Positions 1 to 6,942 of a stretch of 64,000 nucleotides of DNA are shown here, piece by piece. The stretch covers positions 1 to 64,000 of the forward strand of contig NZ_VWPY01000003.1 in the NCBI RefSeq assembly GCF_011839805.1, written 5' to 3'. Source of the DNA: Kineococcus rubinsiae (GTDB lineage Bacteria > Actinomycetota > Actinomycetes > Actinomycetales > Kineococcaceae). The notes under the pieces were generated by a model that worked only from the letters and a program-made list of their open reading frames with translations, did not search any database and had not been told where the DNA came from. A program made the translations under genes and the position numbers. Numbering within the stretch: position 1 is the first letter of the stretch; the number at the start of each line of letters is the position of its first letter.

Positions 1-117
1 CATCAACTGTTGTTCGCGTCCACTGTGCGGTTCTCGGGATACAACCGAACCCACCCCAAGCACGACCCCTCGTGAGAGTGGTTGGTGTGGGGGTGTGGTG
101 GTCGGATCCTGGTGTTT
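1..117 (+). other. 23S-5S rRNA internal spacer
   Basis: This stretch lies directly upstream of the 5S gene and carries the 'cgcgtccactgtgcggttct' block that is typical of the spacer after actinobacterial 23S genes. The 23S gene itself must end before position 1. The rRNA operon is therefore transcribed rightwards into this window. No protein-coding content is seen. Confidence 0.7.
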
Positions 118-238
118 GTGGTCCGGTGGTCATAGCGGTGGGGAAACGCCCGGTCTCATTCCGAACCCGGAAGCTAAGCCTGCCAGCGCCGATGGTACTG
201 CTCGGGAGACTGAGTGGGAGAGTAGGACGCCGCCGGAC
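118..238 (+). rRNA. rrf: 5S ribosomal RNA
   Basis: The sequence has the universal 5S features: a terminal stem in which gtccgg (121-126) pairs with ccggac (233-238), the conserved block around ccgaacccggaagctaagc (161-179), and the 'gatggtactg' and 'gggagagtagg' blocks of helices IV/V. The length of about 120 nt is normal. The ends are set by the terminal stem and may be off by a few bases. It is the last gene of an rRNA operon that starts outside the window and is followed by a strong terminator at 251. Confidence 0.97.
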
Positions 239-250
239 CGCTCAACGTGG

Positions 251-312
251 GGGGTAGGGGTGTGGTTGATCGACCCGCAAGGGTCGTCAGTCACACCCCT
301 ACCCCTTCTTTC
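251..312 (+). terminator. rRNA operon terminator
   Basis: A perfect 14-bp stem is formed by 251-264 and 292-305, closed over an inner hairpin (gaccc 272-276 with gggtc 281-285, GCAA tetraloop). It is followed by a T-rich tail (306-311). This is a classic intrinsic terminator placed 13 bases after the 5S gene, so it ends the rRNA operon before the protein gene at 407. Confidence 0.93.
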
Positions 313-406
313 ATGCCCACACCGCCGCGCTGATGCGCGAGGTGAGCCTCACCGCGGCTGTGGACGGCGACGGCGGGCCACTCCACCACCTCGCTAGCGT
401 CAGCGC

Positions 407-1624
407 GTGACCTCCTTGCAGCGCCGGCCCGCGCTCGAACTGCCGCCGGTGAGCCGCGCGTCCCGCTGGGTGGACGCTGACGCCGCGAACCGGTGGACCA
501 CGCAGACGCTGCGGGCGAACGAGGCGCGGCTGCGAGCGGCGGCGGCACGGCGTGAGTCGGCCGTCGAGTTCCGCGCTCCCGTCCCCGCGTCGGCCGGCAC
601 CCTCTTCGTCCGCACGGGTGAGGACGTCGAGGAGCGCGACGTGTCGTGCGCCGTCGTGCGGATGGACCTCTCCGGTCCCGCGCCCGTCGTGCGGGCGTCC
701 CTGCCCGAGGACCTGCCGCTGTTCGAGGACGCGTGGGAGCTCCTGCAGGTCCTGACCCGCTTCCGCGAGGACGCGGTCGAGGACTGGCTGGATCCGCGGC
801 AGGCCCTCGACGAGGCGCTGGCCGCGGACCCGGAGCGTGCGGGAGCTGCTGCGGCGCAGTGGATCGCCCTGACCGGCGGCGGACCGGACGCTGTCACGGC
901 CCACCAGGTGGTCGAGGCCGCGACCGGTGCTGCCACCGCTCCCGTCGAGGGCCTCACCTGGTCCGCGTGGGCGGACTGGTTCACCGCCCACCTCCAGCAG
1001 GTCGCCCGAGGTGAGGTCTCCCCGCCCCGGGACACCTCCCCTCCGGACCTGGTGCGGACGGGGGAGTTCGACCGGGCCGTCGACGTCGGCGCCGTGGTCG
1101 AGGAGGTGCTGGACCTCCGCTCGGACGACGTCACCGCCTGGCTGTCGCTCCCCGACCAGCCTCGCCGCCTCCACGTGTGGGCCGACCTGGGCCGCGTCCT
1201 CGGGAGCGTCACGACGGACGGTCCGGCGCTCGACGTCGCGGCGACTGCGGCCGTCGTGGTCGGGCAGCGGCGGGAGGACGGAACGCTCGAGGTCCTCGAC
1301 GCCTCTCCGGAGGTGCCGCTCGACGACGGCCTCCGGAGCCGGCTGCCCGTGGCCGCCTCGGTGCTGGGTGCCTGGTTCGGCCCGAGCAGCCCCCGTCTCG
1401 ACGTCCGGCCGTGGCCGGCGCAGCGGGCGCTGCTGGCCGGTGAGCCGGCCGTTGTCCTCGACGCGTGGCGACGGGAAGCCGGCGAGCTGCTCGCCCTCGA
1501 CGACACGGACCTCCGCCACGCGCTGCTGCGGCTCGGGAGTGCGGTCGTCCCGGCCGGCACCCGCGGGTGGCTCGAGCGCCTCCTGTGGCGGATGGACGCC
1601 TTCCCCCTCACGGGTACGGCGTGA
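407..1624 (+). CDS. uncharacterised protein coupled to a WXG100-like gene
   Basis: This 405-residue protein is rich in Ala, Arg and acidic residues, has no signal peptide, membrane segment or nucleotide-binding motif that I can see, and I do not recognise its family. It starts with GTG at 407; no strong ribosome site is visible. The stop codon overlaps the GTG of the next gene (GTGA at 1621-1624), so the two are translationally coupled and probably act together. Because the partner is a short helical protein resembling WXG100/ESX factors, a role linked to a type VII-like secreted or surface helical protein is possible, but this is inference from position only. Codon use is typical of the host. 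Confidence 0.7.
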   Translation: MTSLQRRPALELPPVSRASRWVDADAANRWTTQTLRANEARLRAAAARRESAVEFRAPVPASAGTLFVRTGEDVEERDVSCAVVRMDLSGPAPVVRASLPEDLPLFEDAWELLQVLTRFREDAVEDWLDPRQALDEALAADPERAGAAAAQWIALTGGGPDAVTAHQVVEAATGAATAPVEGLTWSAWADWFTAHLQQVARGEVSPPRDTSPPDLVRTGEFDRAVDVGAVVEEVLDLRSDDVTAWLSLPDQPRRLHVWADLGRVLGSVTTDGPALDVAATAAVVVGQRREDGTLEVLDASPEVPLDDGLRSRLPVAASVLGAWFGPSSPRLDVRPWPAQRALLAGEPAVVLDAWRREAGELLALDDTDLRHALLRLGSAVVPAGTRGWLERLLWRMDAFPLTGTA

Positions 1625-1905
1625 GGCTGGCCGTCCGCACGGACGAGCTGCGCGCCGCCGCGCAGCAGCTGGCCGACGCCGCCGACCGCGTGGGCCGGCT
1701 CACCGCGGCCCTGGACGCGCAGCGCTCCGCCGTCGCGGCCTGGGCCACGGGGCGGGCGCGGACCCGGGCCGACGCGTTCCTCGCCACCCTGCTCGACGGG
1801 GTGCGCTCGGGGGCGGAGGAGCTCGACGACCTCGCCCTGCGGACCACGGTCGCGGCGCAGGACTACGAGGACGCCGAGTCCTCCGCCCTACCCCGTCCCC
1901 GGTGA
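1621..1905 (+). CDS. small WXG100-like helical protein
   Basis: The gene encodes 94 residues starting at GTG 1621, overlapping the upstream stop by four bases; a longer in-frame opening to 1465 exists but lies inside the upstream gene. The protein is an almost continuous pair of amphipathic helices (Val-Arg-Thr-Asp-Glu-Leu-Arg near the N terminus, Ala-Ala-Trp-Ala-Thr-Gly at about residue 40, Asp-Tyr-Glu-Asp-Ala-Glu near the end). Size, helix-turn-helix layout and the WATG turn resemble WXG100/ESX proteins, although the exact WXG is absent. The C-terminal YxxxD/E-like Tyr-Glu-Asp-Ala-Glu would fit an ESX export signal. No ESX machinery genes are in view, so the assignment is tentative. Confidence 0.6.
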   Translation: MRLAVRTDELRAAAQQLADAADRVGRLTAALDAQRSAVAAWATGRARTRADAFLATLLDGVRSGAEELDDLALRTTVAAQDYEDAESSALPRPR

Positions 1906-1920
1906 CGGCACACTGCTGAC

Positions 1921-2769
1921 GTGCCCTCCGTCCCGAGCCCGCTCGTGTCCGCCGCCGCCCTCCGCACCCGCTGCGCGGGGCAGGAGCCGCCCGTCCTGCT
2001 CGACGTCCGCTGGAGCCTGACCGGGCCGCACGGCCGGGAGGACTACGACCGCGGCCACCTCCCGGGGGCGGTGTTCGTGGACCTGGACACCGAGCTGTCC
2101 TCCGCCCGCACGGCGACCTCGGGGCGTCACCCCCTCCCCGACGTCGCCGCCCTGCAGGAGGTGCTGCGCGCCGCGGGCGTCAGCGGCTCCTCCGTGGTCG
2201 TCCTGTACGACGCGCGGGACGCGACGAGCGCGGCGCGCGGCTGGTGGGTGCTGCGCTGGGCCGGGCTGACGGACGTCGCGGTCCTGGACGGGGGTCTGGC
2301 CGCGTGGACCGCGGCGGGGGGCGAGGTGACGACCGACGTCCCGTCGCCGCCGCGCGGGGACGTCGCCCTGCGGGCGGGTGCACTGCCCGTGCTGGACGCG
2401 GACGCGGCCGCGACCCTCGCCCGCACCGGGCTGCTGCTCGACGCCCGCGCACCCGAGCGCTACCGCGGGGAGGTCGAGCCGGTCGACCCGGTGGCCGGTC
2501 ACGTTCCGGGTGCGGTCAACGCGCCCACGGCCGCGAACGTCGGGCCGGACGGCACCTTCCTCCCGGCCGACGAGCTCCGGGCGCGCTTCACCGCGCTCGG
2601 TGCGGACGGGGTCCAGGTGGGCGTCTACTGCGGCAGCGGGGTGACCGCCGCGCACGAGCTCCTCGCCCTCGACGTCGCGGGCCTCACCGGAACCCTCTAC
2701 CCCGGCTCGTGGTCGGAGTGGGTGACGAACCCCGAGCGTCCCGTCGCCACCGGCGCCGAGACGGGCTGA
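1921..2769 (+). CDS. sulfurtransferase with tandem rhodanese domains
   Basis: The 282-residue protein has two rhodanese domains, as in thiosulfate and 3-mercaptopyruvate sulfurtransferases, which pass a sulfane sulfur to cyanide or thiols through a cysteine persulfide. The N-terminal domain (about 10-130) carries the 'YDRGHLPGA' CDC25-like motif but no catalytic cysteine. The C-terminal domain (about 150-275) carries the active loop CGSGVTA, with the catalytic Cys at residue 237. The six-residue loop beginning C-G-S-G is closer to mercaptopyruvate-type loops than to CRKGVT of bovine rhodanese, so the donor cannot be decided by eye. It starts at GTG 1921, 15 bases after the previous gene, and could share its transcript. 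It is probably cytoplasmic. Confidence 0.9.
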   Translation: MPSVPSPLVSAAALRTRCAGQEPPVLLDVRWSLTGPHGREDYDRGHLPGAVFVDLDTELSSARTATSGRHPLPDVAALQEVLRAAGVSGSSVVVLYDARDATSAARGWWVLRWAGLTDVAVLDGGLAAWTAAGGEVTTDVPSPPRGDVALRAGALPVLDADAAATLARTGLLLDARAPERYRGEVEPVDPVAGHVPGAVNAPTAANVGPDGTFLPADELRARFTALGADGVQVGVYCGSGVTAAHELLALDVAGLTGTLYPGSWSEWVTNPERPVATGAETG

Positions 2770-2866
2770 GGAAACTCCTCGCTCCCCGCTGCATCCGCGC
2801 GGGGCGTCCGCGGAGAAGGAGGAGTGAACGGGTCGCACCGCGGCCCGCGAACTCCGAGGAGAAACC

Positions 2867-3691
2867 GTGCGCAGAGCCTCCGTCGCCGCCGCCCTCGTGG
2901 CCGTCCCCCTCGTCGCGCTCGCCGCCCCCGCGGCCGCAGGCGCCGCGAGCACCGGGAACGCCACCGTCTCGATCCTGCACGCCGTCCCGGACCTCCCGGT
3001 CGACGTCTACGCCAACGGCAACGAGGTCGTCGGCGACTTCACCCCCGGAACCCTGACCGACCCGCTGCAGCTGCCCGCGGGCAGCTACGACCTCGCCGTC
3101 TACCCGGCCGGGGCCGACCCCGCGGCGACGCAGCCCGCCATCTCGGCGGACGACGTGACGGTTCCCGCCGGTGCGAACATCACCGTCGTCGCGCACCTCT
3201 CGGCCACCGGTACGCCCACGCTGACGCCGTTCGTCAACGCACCCGCGGACCTCGCGGCCGGCGAGGCGGAACTCACCGTCCGCCACACCGCGGCCGCCCC
3301 GGCCGTGGACGTGCGCGCCGCCGGGACCGCCGTGCTGACCGGGCTCACCAACCCGAACGAGGCCAGCATCAACGTGCCCGCCGGGACGGTCAGCGCGGAC
3401 GTCACGCTGGCGGGCACGAGCACCGTCGCGATCGGGCCGGCCGACCTGACGCTGCCCGAGGGTGCGCAGACCATCGTCTACGCGTGGGGTTCCGCCGAGG
3501 CGGGGAACCTCAAGCTGGCGACGCAGACCATCACCGGTGGGGGTTCCGCTCCCGGCGGGATCCCCTCGGGTGAGGCCGGTCTCGCCGACACGGGCCTCTC
3601 CCCGTGGGTCGCCGGTGCGGGTGTCCTGCTGCTCGCGGGCGCCGGCGCGAGCGTCGTCCGGGCTCGTTCCAAGGCCGTCGCAGGCCGGTGA
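2867..3691 (+). CDS. cell-wall DUF4397 protein with LADTG sorting tail
   Basis: The 274-residue product has an N-terminal signal peptide (Arg-Arg start, hydrophobic core, cleavage likely after the Ala-rich stretch near residue 26), then two beta-rich repeats of the DUF4397 type (His-Ala-Val-Pro-Asp...Val-Asp-Val-Tyr near 38-50 and His-Thr-Ala-Ala-Pro-Ala-Val-Asp-Val near 145). The C terminus has LADTG, a hydrophobic segment and an Arg/Lys-rich tail, which is the layout of a sortase sorting signal. The next gene is a sortase, whose GTG overlaps this stop codon, so this is very likely its substrate. It starts at GTG 2867 behind 'gaggaga'. The function of DUF4397 is unknown; exposure on the cell wall is inferred from the tail. 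Confidence 0.88.
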   Translation: MRRASVAAALVAVPLVALAAPAAAGAASTGNATVSILHAVPDLPVDVYANGNEVVGDFTPGTLTDPLQLPAGSYDLAVYPAGADPAATQPAISADDVTVPAGANITVVAHLSATGTPTLTPFVNAPADLAAGEAELTVRHTAAAPAVDVRAAGTAVLTGLTNPNEASINVPAGTVSADVTLAGTSTVAIGPADLTLPEGAQTIVYAWGSAEAGNLKLATQTITGGGSAPGGIPSGEAGLADTGLSPWVAGAGVLLLAGAGASVVRARSKAVAGR

Positions 3692-4362
3692 ACCCCGTGT
3701 GGCGGCGGGAGGCGCTCGTGTCGCTGGTGCTCGCCCTGACCGGCGTGGCGCTCCTCCTGTCGTGGTGGTCGGCCCGGCCGGCCGCCGACGTGGGCGTGGT
3801 GGCGGCCCCCGCCGCCACCACCGCCCCCGCCGTCGTCGCCCTCCCGGCGGCGCCGGCGGGGGTCGCCGTTCCGCTGGTCGGAACCCGTTCCGCCGCAGTC
3901 CCACCCGTGGCTGTGGTACTCCCACCGGTGTCGCTCGACCTGCCCGACCGGCGGATCTCCGCACCGGTCCTGCCTGTCGGTGTGGATCCCGACGGGTTGC
4001 TCGAGGTCCCGCGCGACGGTGACGACGTCGGCTGGTACCGGTGGAGCGCGGTGCCCGGTGAGCCGGGGACCGCGGTGTTCGCGGGCCACGTCGACACCCT
4101 GCGCGACGGTCCCGGGGCGTTCTACGACCTGTCCCGGGCCGAACCCGGGAACCTGGTCGCCGTGACGCTCGAGGACGGTTCCGTCCGCGAGTTCTCGGTC
4201 ACCGCGCGCGAGTCGTTCCCCAAGACGTCCCTGCCGGTGGACACGGTGTTCCGCCGCGGGGGAACTCCGCAGCTCGTCCTCGTGACGTGCTCCGGTCCCT
4301 TCGACGAGGACACCCGCAGCTACGAGGAGAACCTCGTGGTCACGGCCGAACCCCGGGGATGA
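3688..4362 (+). CDS. class F sortase
   Basis: This 224-residue transpeptidase would cut the sorting signal of cell-wall proteins at the Thr-Gly bond and attach them to the envelope. It has an N-terminal membrane anchor (about residues 10-28), a Pro/Ala/Val-rich linker, and the sortase barrel. The catalytic residues are visible: His134 in AGHVD, Cys201 in LVTCSG, and Arg210 in DTRSYEEN. The GWYRWSAVPGEPG block fits the small class F sortases of actinobacteria. The GTG start at 3688 overlaps the stop of the DUF4397 gene (GTGA), and the stop overlaps the ATG of the sigma factor (ATGA), so this is one operon. The upstream protein is the obvious substrate; other substrates elsewhere are possible. 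Confidence 0.92.
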   Translation: MNPVWRREALVSLVLALTGVALLLSWWSARPAADVGVVAAPAATTAPAVVALPAAPAGVAVPLVGTRSAAVPPVAVVLPPVSLDLPDRRISAPVLPVGVDPDGLLEVPRDGDDVGWYRWSAVPGEPGTAVFAGHVDTLRDGPGAFYDLSRAEPGNLVAVTLEDGSVREFSVTARESFPKTSLPVDTVFRRGGTPQLVLVTCSGPFDEDTRSYEENLVVTAEPRG

Positions 4363-5015
4363 ACGGGGGCGGGTTGGCGGGGCCGGTGATCCCCCGTACC
4401 GTGCCCCCCGTGGCCCTCCGCGTCGTGCCGACCCGCGAGGAGGACGACGTCCCGACCACGGGGGCGGACCCCTTCGCGTCGGCGGACGACGAGGCGGTGG
4501 GGCGGGGCTTCGCGGCCGGGGACGAGCGCGCCTTCGCCGTGGCCTTCGCCCGGTGGGCGCCGCTCGTGCACGGGCTCGCGCTGCGCCGGCTCCCCGACGC
4601 CGACGCGCAGGACGTGGTGCAGGCCGTGTTCGTCTCCGCGTGGCGCACCCGCGCGGGCTACGACCCGGACCGCGCCCTGCCCGGGTGGCTGGTCGGCATC
4701 GCCCGGCACCGCATCGCCGACGCCGTGGCCGCCCGGCTCCGCGCGCCCGAGCTGAGCACCGTCGACGACCGCGACGGCCCCGCCGCGGAACCGGTGGTGC
4801 CCGACGCGGCCGACGCCGCCGCCGACCGCATCGTCCTGCTCGCCGAGCTGGAGCGGCTCGGCGAACCGCAGCGCACGGTGCTGCGGATGGCGTTCTTCGA
4901 CGACCTGACGCACGTGCAGATCGCCGAACGGACCGACCTCCCGGTCGGTACCGTGAAGAGCCACGTGCGACGGTCGCTGCGGCGGCTGCGAGACCGGTTG
5001 GAGGGGAGCGCGTGA
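4359..5015 (+). CDS. ECF-type RNA polymerase sigma factor
   Basis: The 218-residue protein contains sigma region 2 (about 55-115, with the LPDADAQDVVQAVFVSAWR core-binding helix) and region 4 (about 165-215, with LTHVQIAERTDLPVGTVKSHVRRSLRRLR helix-turn-helix shown here in part), and lacks regions 1 and 3, as ECF sigma factors do. The ATG at 4359 overlaps the sortase stop; a GTG at 4410 would trim 17 residues and cannot be excluded. The next gene is its zinc anti-sigma factor, again joined by GTGA. Region-4 sequence and partner type place it near the SigK/RskA-like group. The setting suggests it responds to the cell envelope and may drive its own operon. Confidence 0.93.
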   Translation: MNGGGLAGPVIPRTVPPVALRVVPTREEDDVPTTGADPFASADDEAVGRGFAAGDERAFAVAFARWAPLVHGLALRRLPDADAQDVVQAVFVSAWRTRAGYDPDRALPGWLVGIARHRIADAVAARLRAPELSTVDDRDGPAAEPVVPDAADAAADRIVLLAELERLGEPQRTVLRMAFFDDLTHVQIAERTDLPVGTVKSHVRRSLRRLRDRLEGSA

Positions 5016-5755
5016 GTCTCCCCGACCCCACCGCGGGCCCCCACCTCACCGAGGAGGAGGCCGTCCTGGCCGCCCTCGGCGAGGCGCCGTCGCCCGCCGT
5101 CGGGCAGCACCTGCCGACCTGCGCCGCCTGCCGCGCCGAGCTCGACACCTGGCGCCGCCTCGTGACGACCGTGCGCGACGGGGAGGACGTGCCCCCCGTG
5201 CCGCTGCCCCCGGGCACGTGGGAGGCGGTCCGCCGCGAGGCCGGGCTCGCGCCCACCGCGCCGCGGCCGGACCTCTCCGTCGTCGCCCCGCGACGCGACG
5301 CTCCCCGGCGACGCGACGGTCGCGCGCGCCGCTGGCTGCCCGTGGCCGCCGCGCTGGTGGTCGGTGCGGGCCTCGGGGCGGGCGCCGTCGCCCTGCGCCC
5401 GGACCCCGTGCCCGCAGCCGCGCCCGCCGTCGCGAGCGCCGAGCTCGCGCCCGTCGCGTCCACCGGTCGCGGGAGCGCCACGGTCCGCGACGTGGACGGC
5501 CACCGCGAGCTCGACGTGTCCGTGCAGGGCGTCACCGCCGCGCCGGCCGGGGTGCTGGAGGTGTGGCTGCTCGACTCCGACGGGGGGCTGCTGGCCGTCG
5601 GGACGATGGCCGGTGACCAGCTGAACGTGCCGCTGCCCGCCGACGTCGACCTCGCGCGCTTCGCCACCGTCGACGTCTCGCGCGAACCGCTGGACGGCGA
5701 CCCCGCCCACTCCTCCGACAGCGTCCTGCGAGGCGAGCTCACCCCCGAGGCCTGA
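5012..5755 (+). CDS. membrane anti-sigma factor, RskA-like with zinc finger
   Basis: This 247-residue protein should hold the upstream sigma factor inactive at the membrane. The N-terminal zinc anti-sigma domain shows the HxxxCxxC motif in QHLPTCAACRAEL (about residues 29-41). A basic stretch precedes one membrane helix (about 107-128), and the external C-terminal domain resembles the RskA family (VLEVWLLDSDGG near 185). The GTG start at 5012 overlaps the sigma stop. Release in this family usually needs regulated proteolysis; no protease gene is nearby. The 167-bp gap after it holds no gene that I can support. Confidence 0.9.
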   Translation: MSLPDPTAGPHLTEEEAVLAALGEAPSPAVGQHLPTCAACRAELDTWRRLVTTVRDGEDVPPVPLPPGTWEAVRREAGLAPTAPRPDLSVVAPRRDAPRRRDGRARRWLPVAAALVVGAGLGAGAVALRPDPVPAAAPAVASAELAPVASTGRGSATVRDVDGHRELDVSVQGVTAAPAGVLEVWLLDSDGGLLAVGTMAGDQLNVPLPADVDLARFATVDVSREPLDGDPAHSSDSVLRGELTPEA

Positions 5756-5922
5756 GGCGGGCGCCGGCGCTGAACGGGTGACGAGCGCGGGCAGGGGTCC
5801 AGGCGTGGTCGCGGGGTCCCGACACCACGGGGTGGAGGGCGTCCTCCCGCCGATCCGCGCCCGCGTCGGTGAAGATCTCCTCCGGGCCGGCGAGGTCCCC
5901 CGGACGCCGTGAGGAGGCCCGC

Positions 5923-6942
5923 GTGAGCACGCTGGAGGAGTCCCGCGTGCGCGGCCTGCTCCTCGGCCTCGCGGTGGGCGAGGTCCTCGGGCGCTCCGGG
6001 GCGCGGGAGCCCACCGGGGTGCTGCGCCACGGGGTCGTCACCCAGCTCGCGTGCGCGACCGCGGACGCGACCGTGCGCTGCTCCGTCCGCTGGCTCGTCG
6101 AGGACCGGGCCGACCCGCCGCGGGAGCTGCGCGGGGCCTACCGGCGGTGGTGGCGCCGCCGCTCGGCGCCCGACGCGGCGCCGGCCGCGGACGACGGCTG
6201 GCTCGGGGGTGTGCCGCTGCTCGCCGAGGACCGCGGGCCCGCGGGCTCGACGGCGCGGGCCCTGGCGACCGGGACCGGCGGGGGTCTCGACAGCCCCGTG
6301 ACCACGAGCTCGGGGTGGCACGCGCTGGCCCGGGCCCTGCCGCTGGCCACGCTCAACGTCCGCGCCGACGGCCTCGCGGCCGTGCTGGGCGCGGAGTCCG
6401 CGGCCGTCACCCACGGCCCCGGGTCCTGGTACCCCGCCGCCGCCGCCTCGCTGGTGGCGGCCTACGCGATCAGCACCGGCGACGCGGAGCAGGCCGTCGG
6501 CGCGGGGCTCTCGTCGGCCGTCGTGCACGGCGTCGACTTCGCGACCGTCGGCGTGGTCGACGACGCGGTCCGCGCGGCGCGCGAAGAGCCGGGCCGGCGG
6601 GACCGCCTGCGGGGCGGGGCCCCGGACTCCACCAGCGCGTCCGCGCTGTGGGGCGCCGTCTACTGCCTGCTCTCCCACCCCGGCCCGGGCGACGTCCCGC
6701 GCGCGCTGCGGCTGGCGCGGCAGGCCCCGTTCGCGGCCCCGGTGACCACCGTGACGGGGGCGTTCCTCGGTGCGGTGCACGGCGCGGACGCGCTGCCCCG
6801 GCGGGTCGTCACGAGCCTGGACCTGGCCTACGTCCTCGACCAGCTGGGCCGCGACCTGGCCCGCGAGGCCCGGCAGAACGCCGACGGGACGTGGGGGGCG
6901 GGCGCCGACGTCCGCTGGCGGGCCCGCTACCCCGTGGGCTGA
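5923..6942 (+). CDS. degenerate ADP-ribosylglycohydrolase-like protein
   Basis: The 339-residue protein has the all-helical fold pattern of the DraG/ARH family but has lost its metal ligands. The first motif reads GLAVGEVLG instead of GxxxGDxxG. The T-D-D-T motif is replaced by Thr-Ala-Asp-Ala-Thr near residue 48, and the C-terminal GGDTDT motif is replaced by Pro-Val-Thr-Thr-Val-Thr near 281. It is therefore probably not a hydrolase; it may bind ADP-ribose or be a scaffold. An intact family member lies at 33689-35113 for comparison. GTG 5923 is chosen because 'gaggag' sits just upstream and the family motif starts soon after. Its 3' end overlaps the convergent GH4 gene by 16 bases. Confidence 0.75.
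   Translation: MSTLEESRVRGLLLGLAVGEVLGRSGAREPTGVLRHGVVTQLACATADATVRCSVRWLVEDRADPPRELRGAYRRWWRRRSAPDAAPAADDGWLGGVPLLAEDRGPAGSTARALATGTGGGLDSPVTTSSGWHALARALPLATLNVRADGLAAVLGAESAAVTHGPGSWYPAAAASLVAAYAISTGDAEQAVGAGLSSAVVHGVDFATVGVVDDAVRAAREEPGRRDRLRGGAPDSTSASALWGAVYCLLSHPGPGDVPRALRLARQAPFAAPVTTVTGAFLGAVHGADALPRRVVTSLDLAYVLDQLGRDLAREARQNADGTWGAGADVRWRARYPVG

Noticed and set aside
5739-5922. Possible leftward gene piece in the gap after the anti-sigma gene
   Set aside because: A short protein-like stretch is visible, but there is no start, no family resemblance and the rest of the frame overlaps real genes.
3478-6780. Leftward 1,100-codon frame opposite the sortase/sigma operon
   Set aside because: The rightward genes have recognisable motifs and coupled starts; the leftward frame is low-complexity Arg/Pro/Ala.
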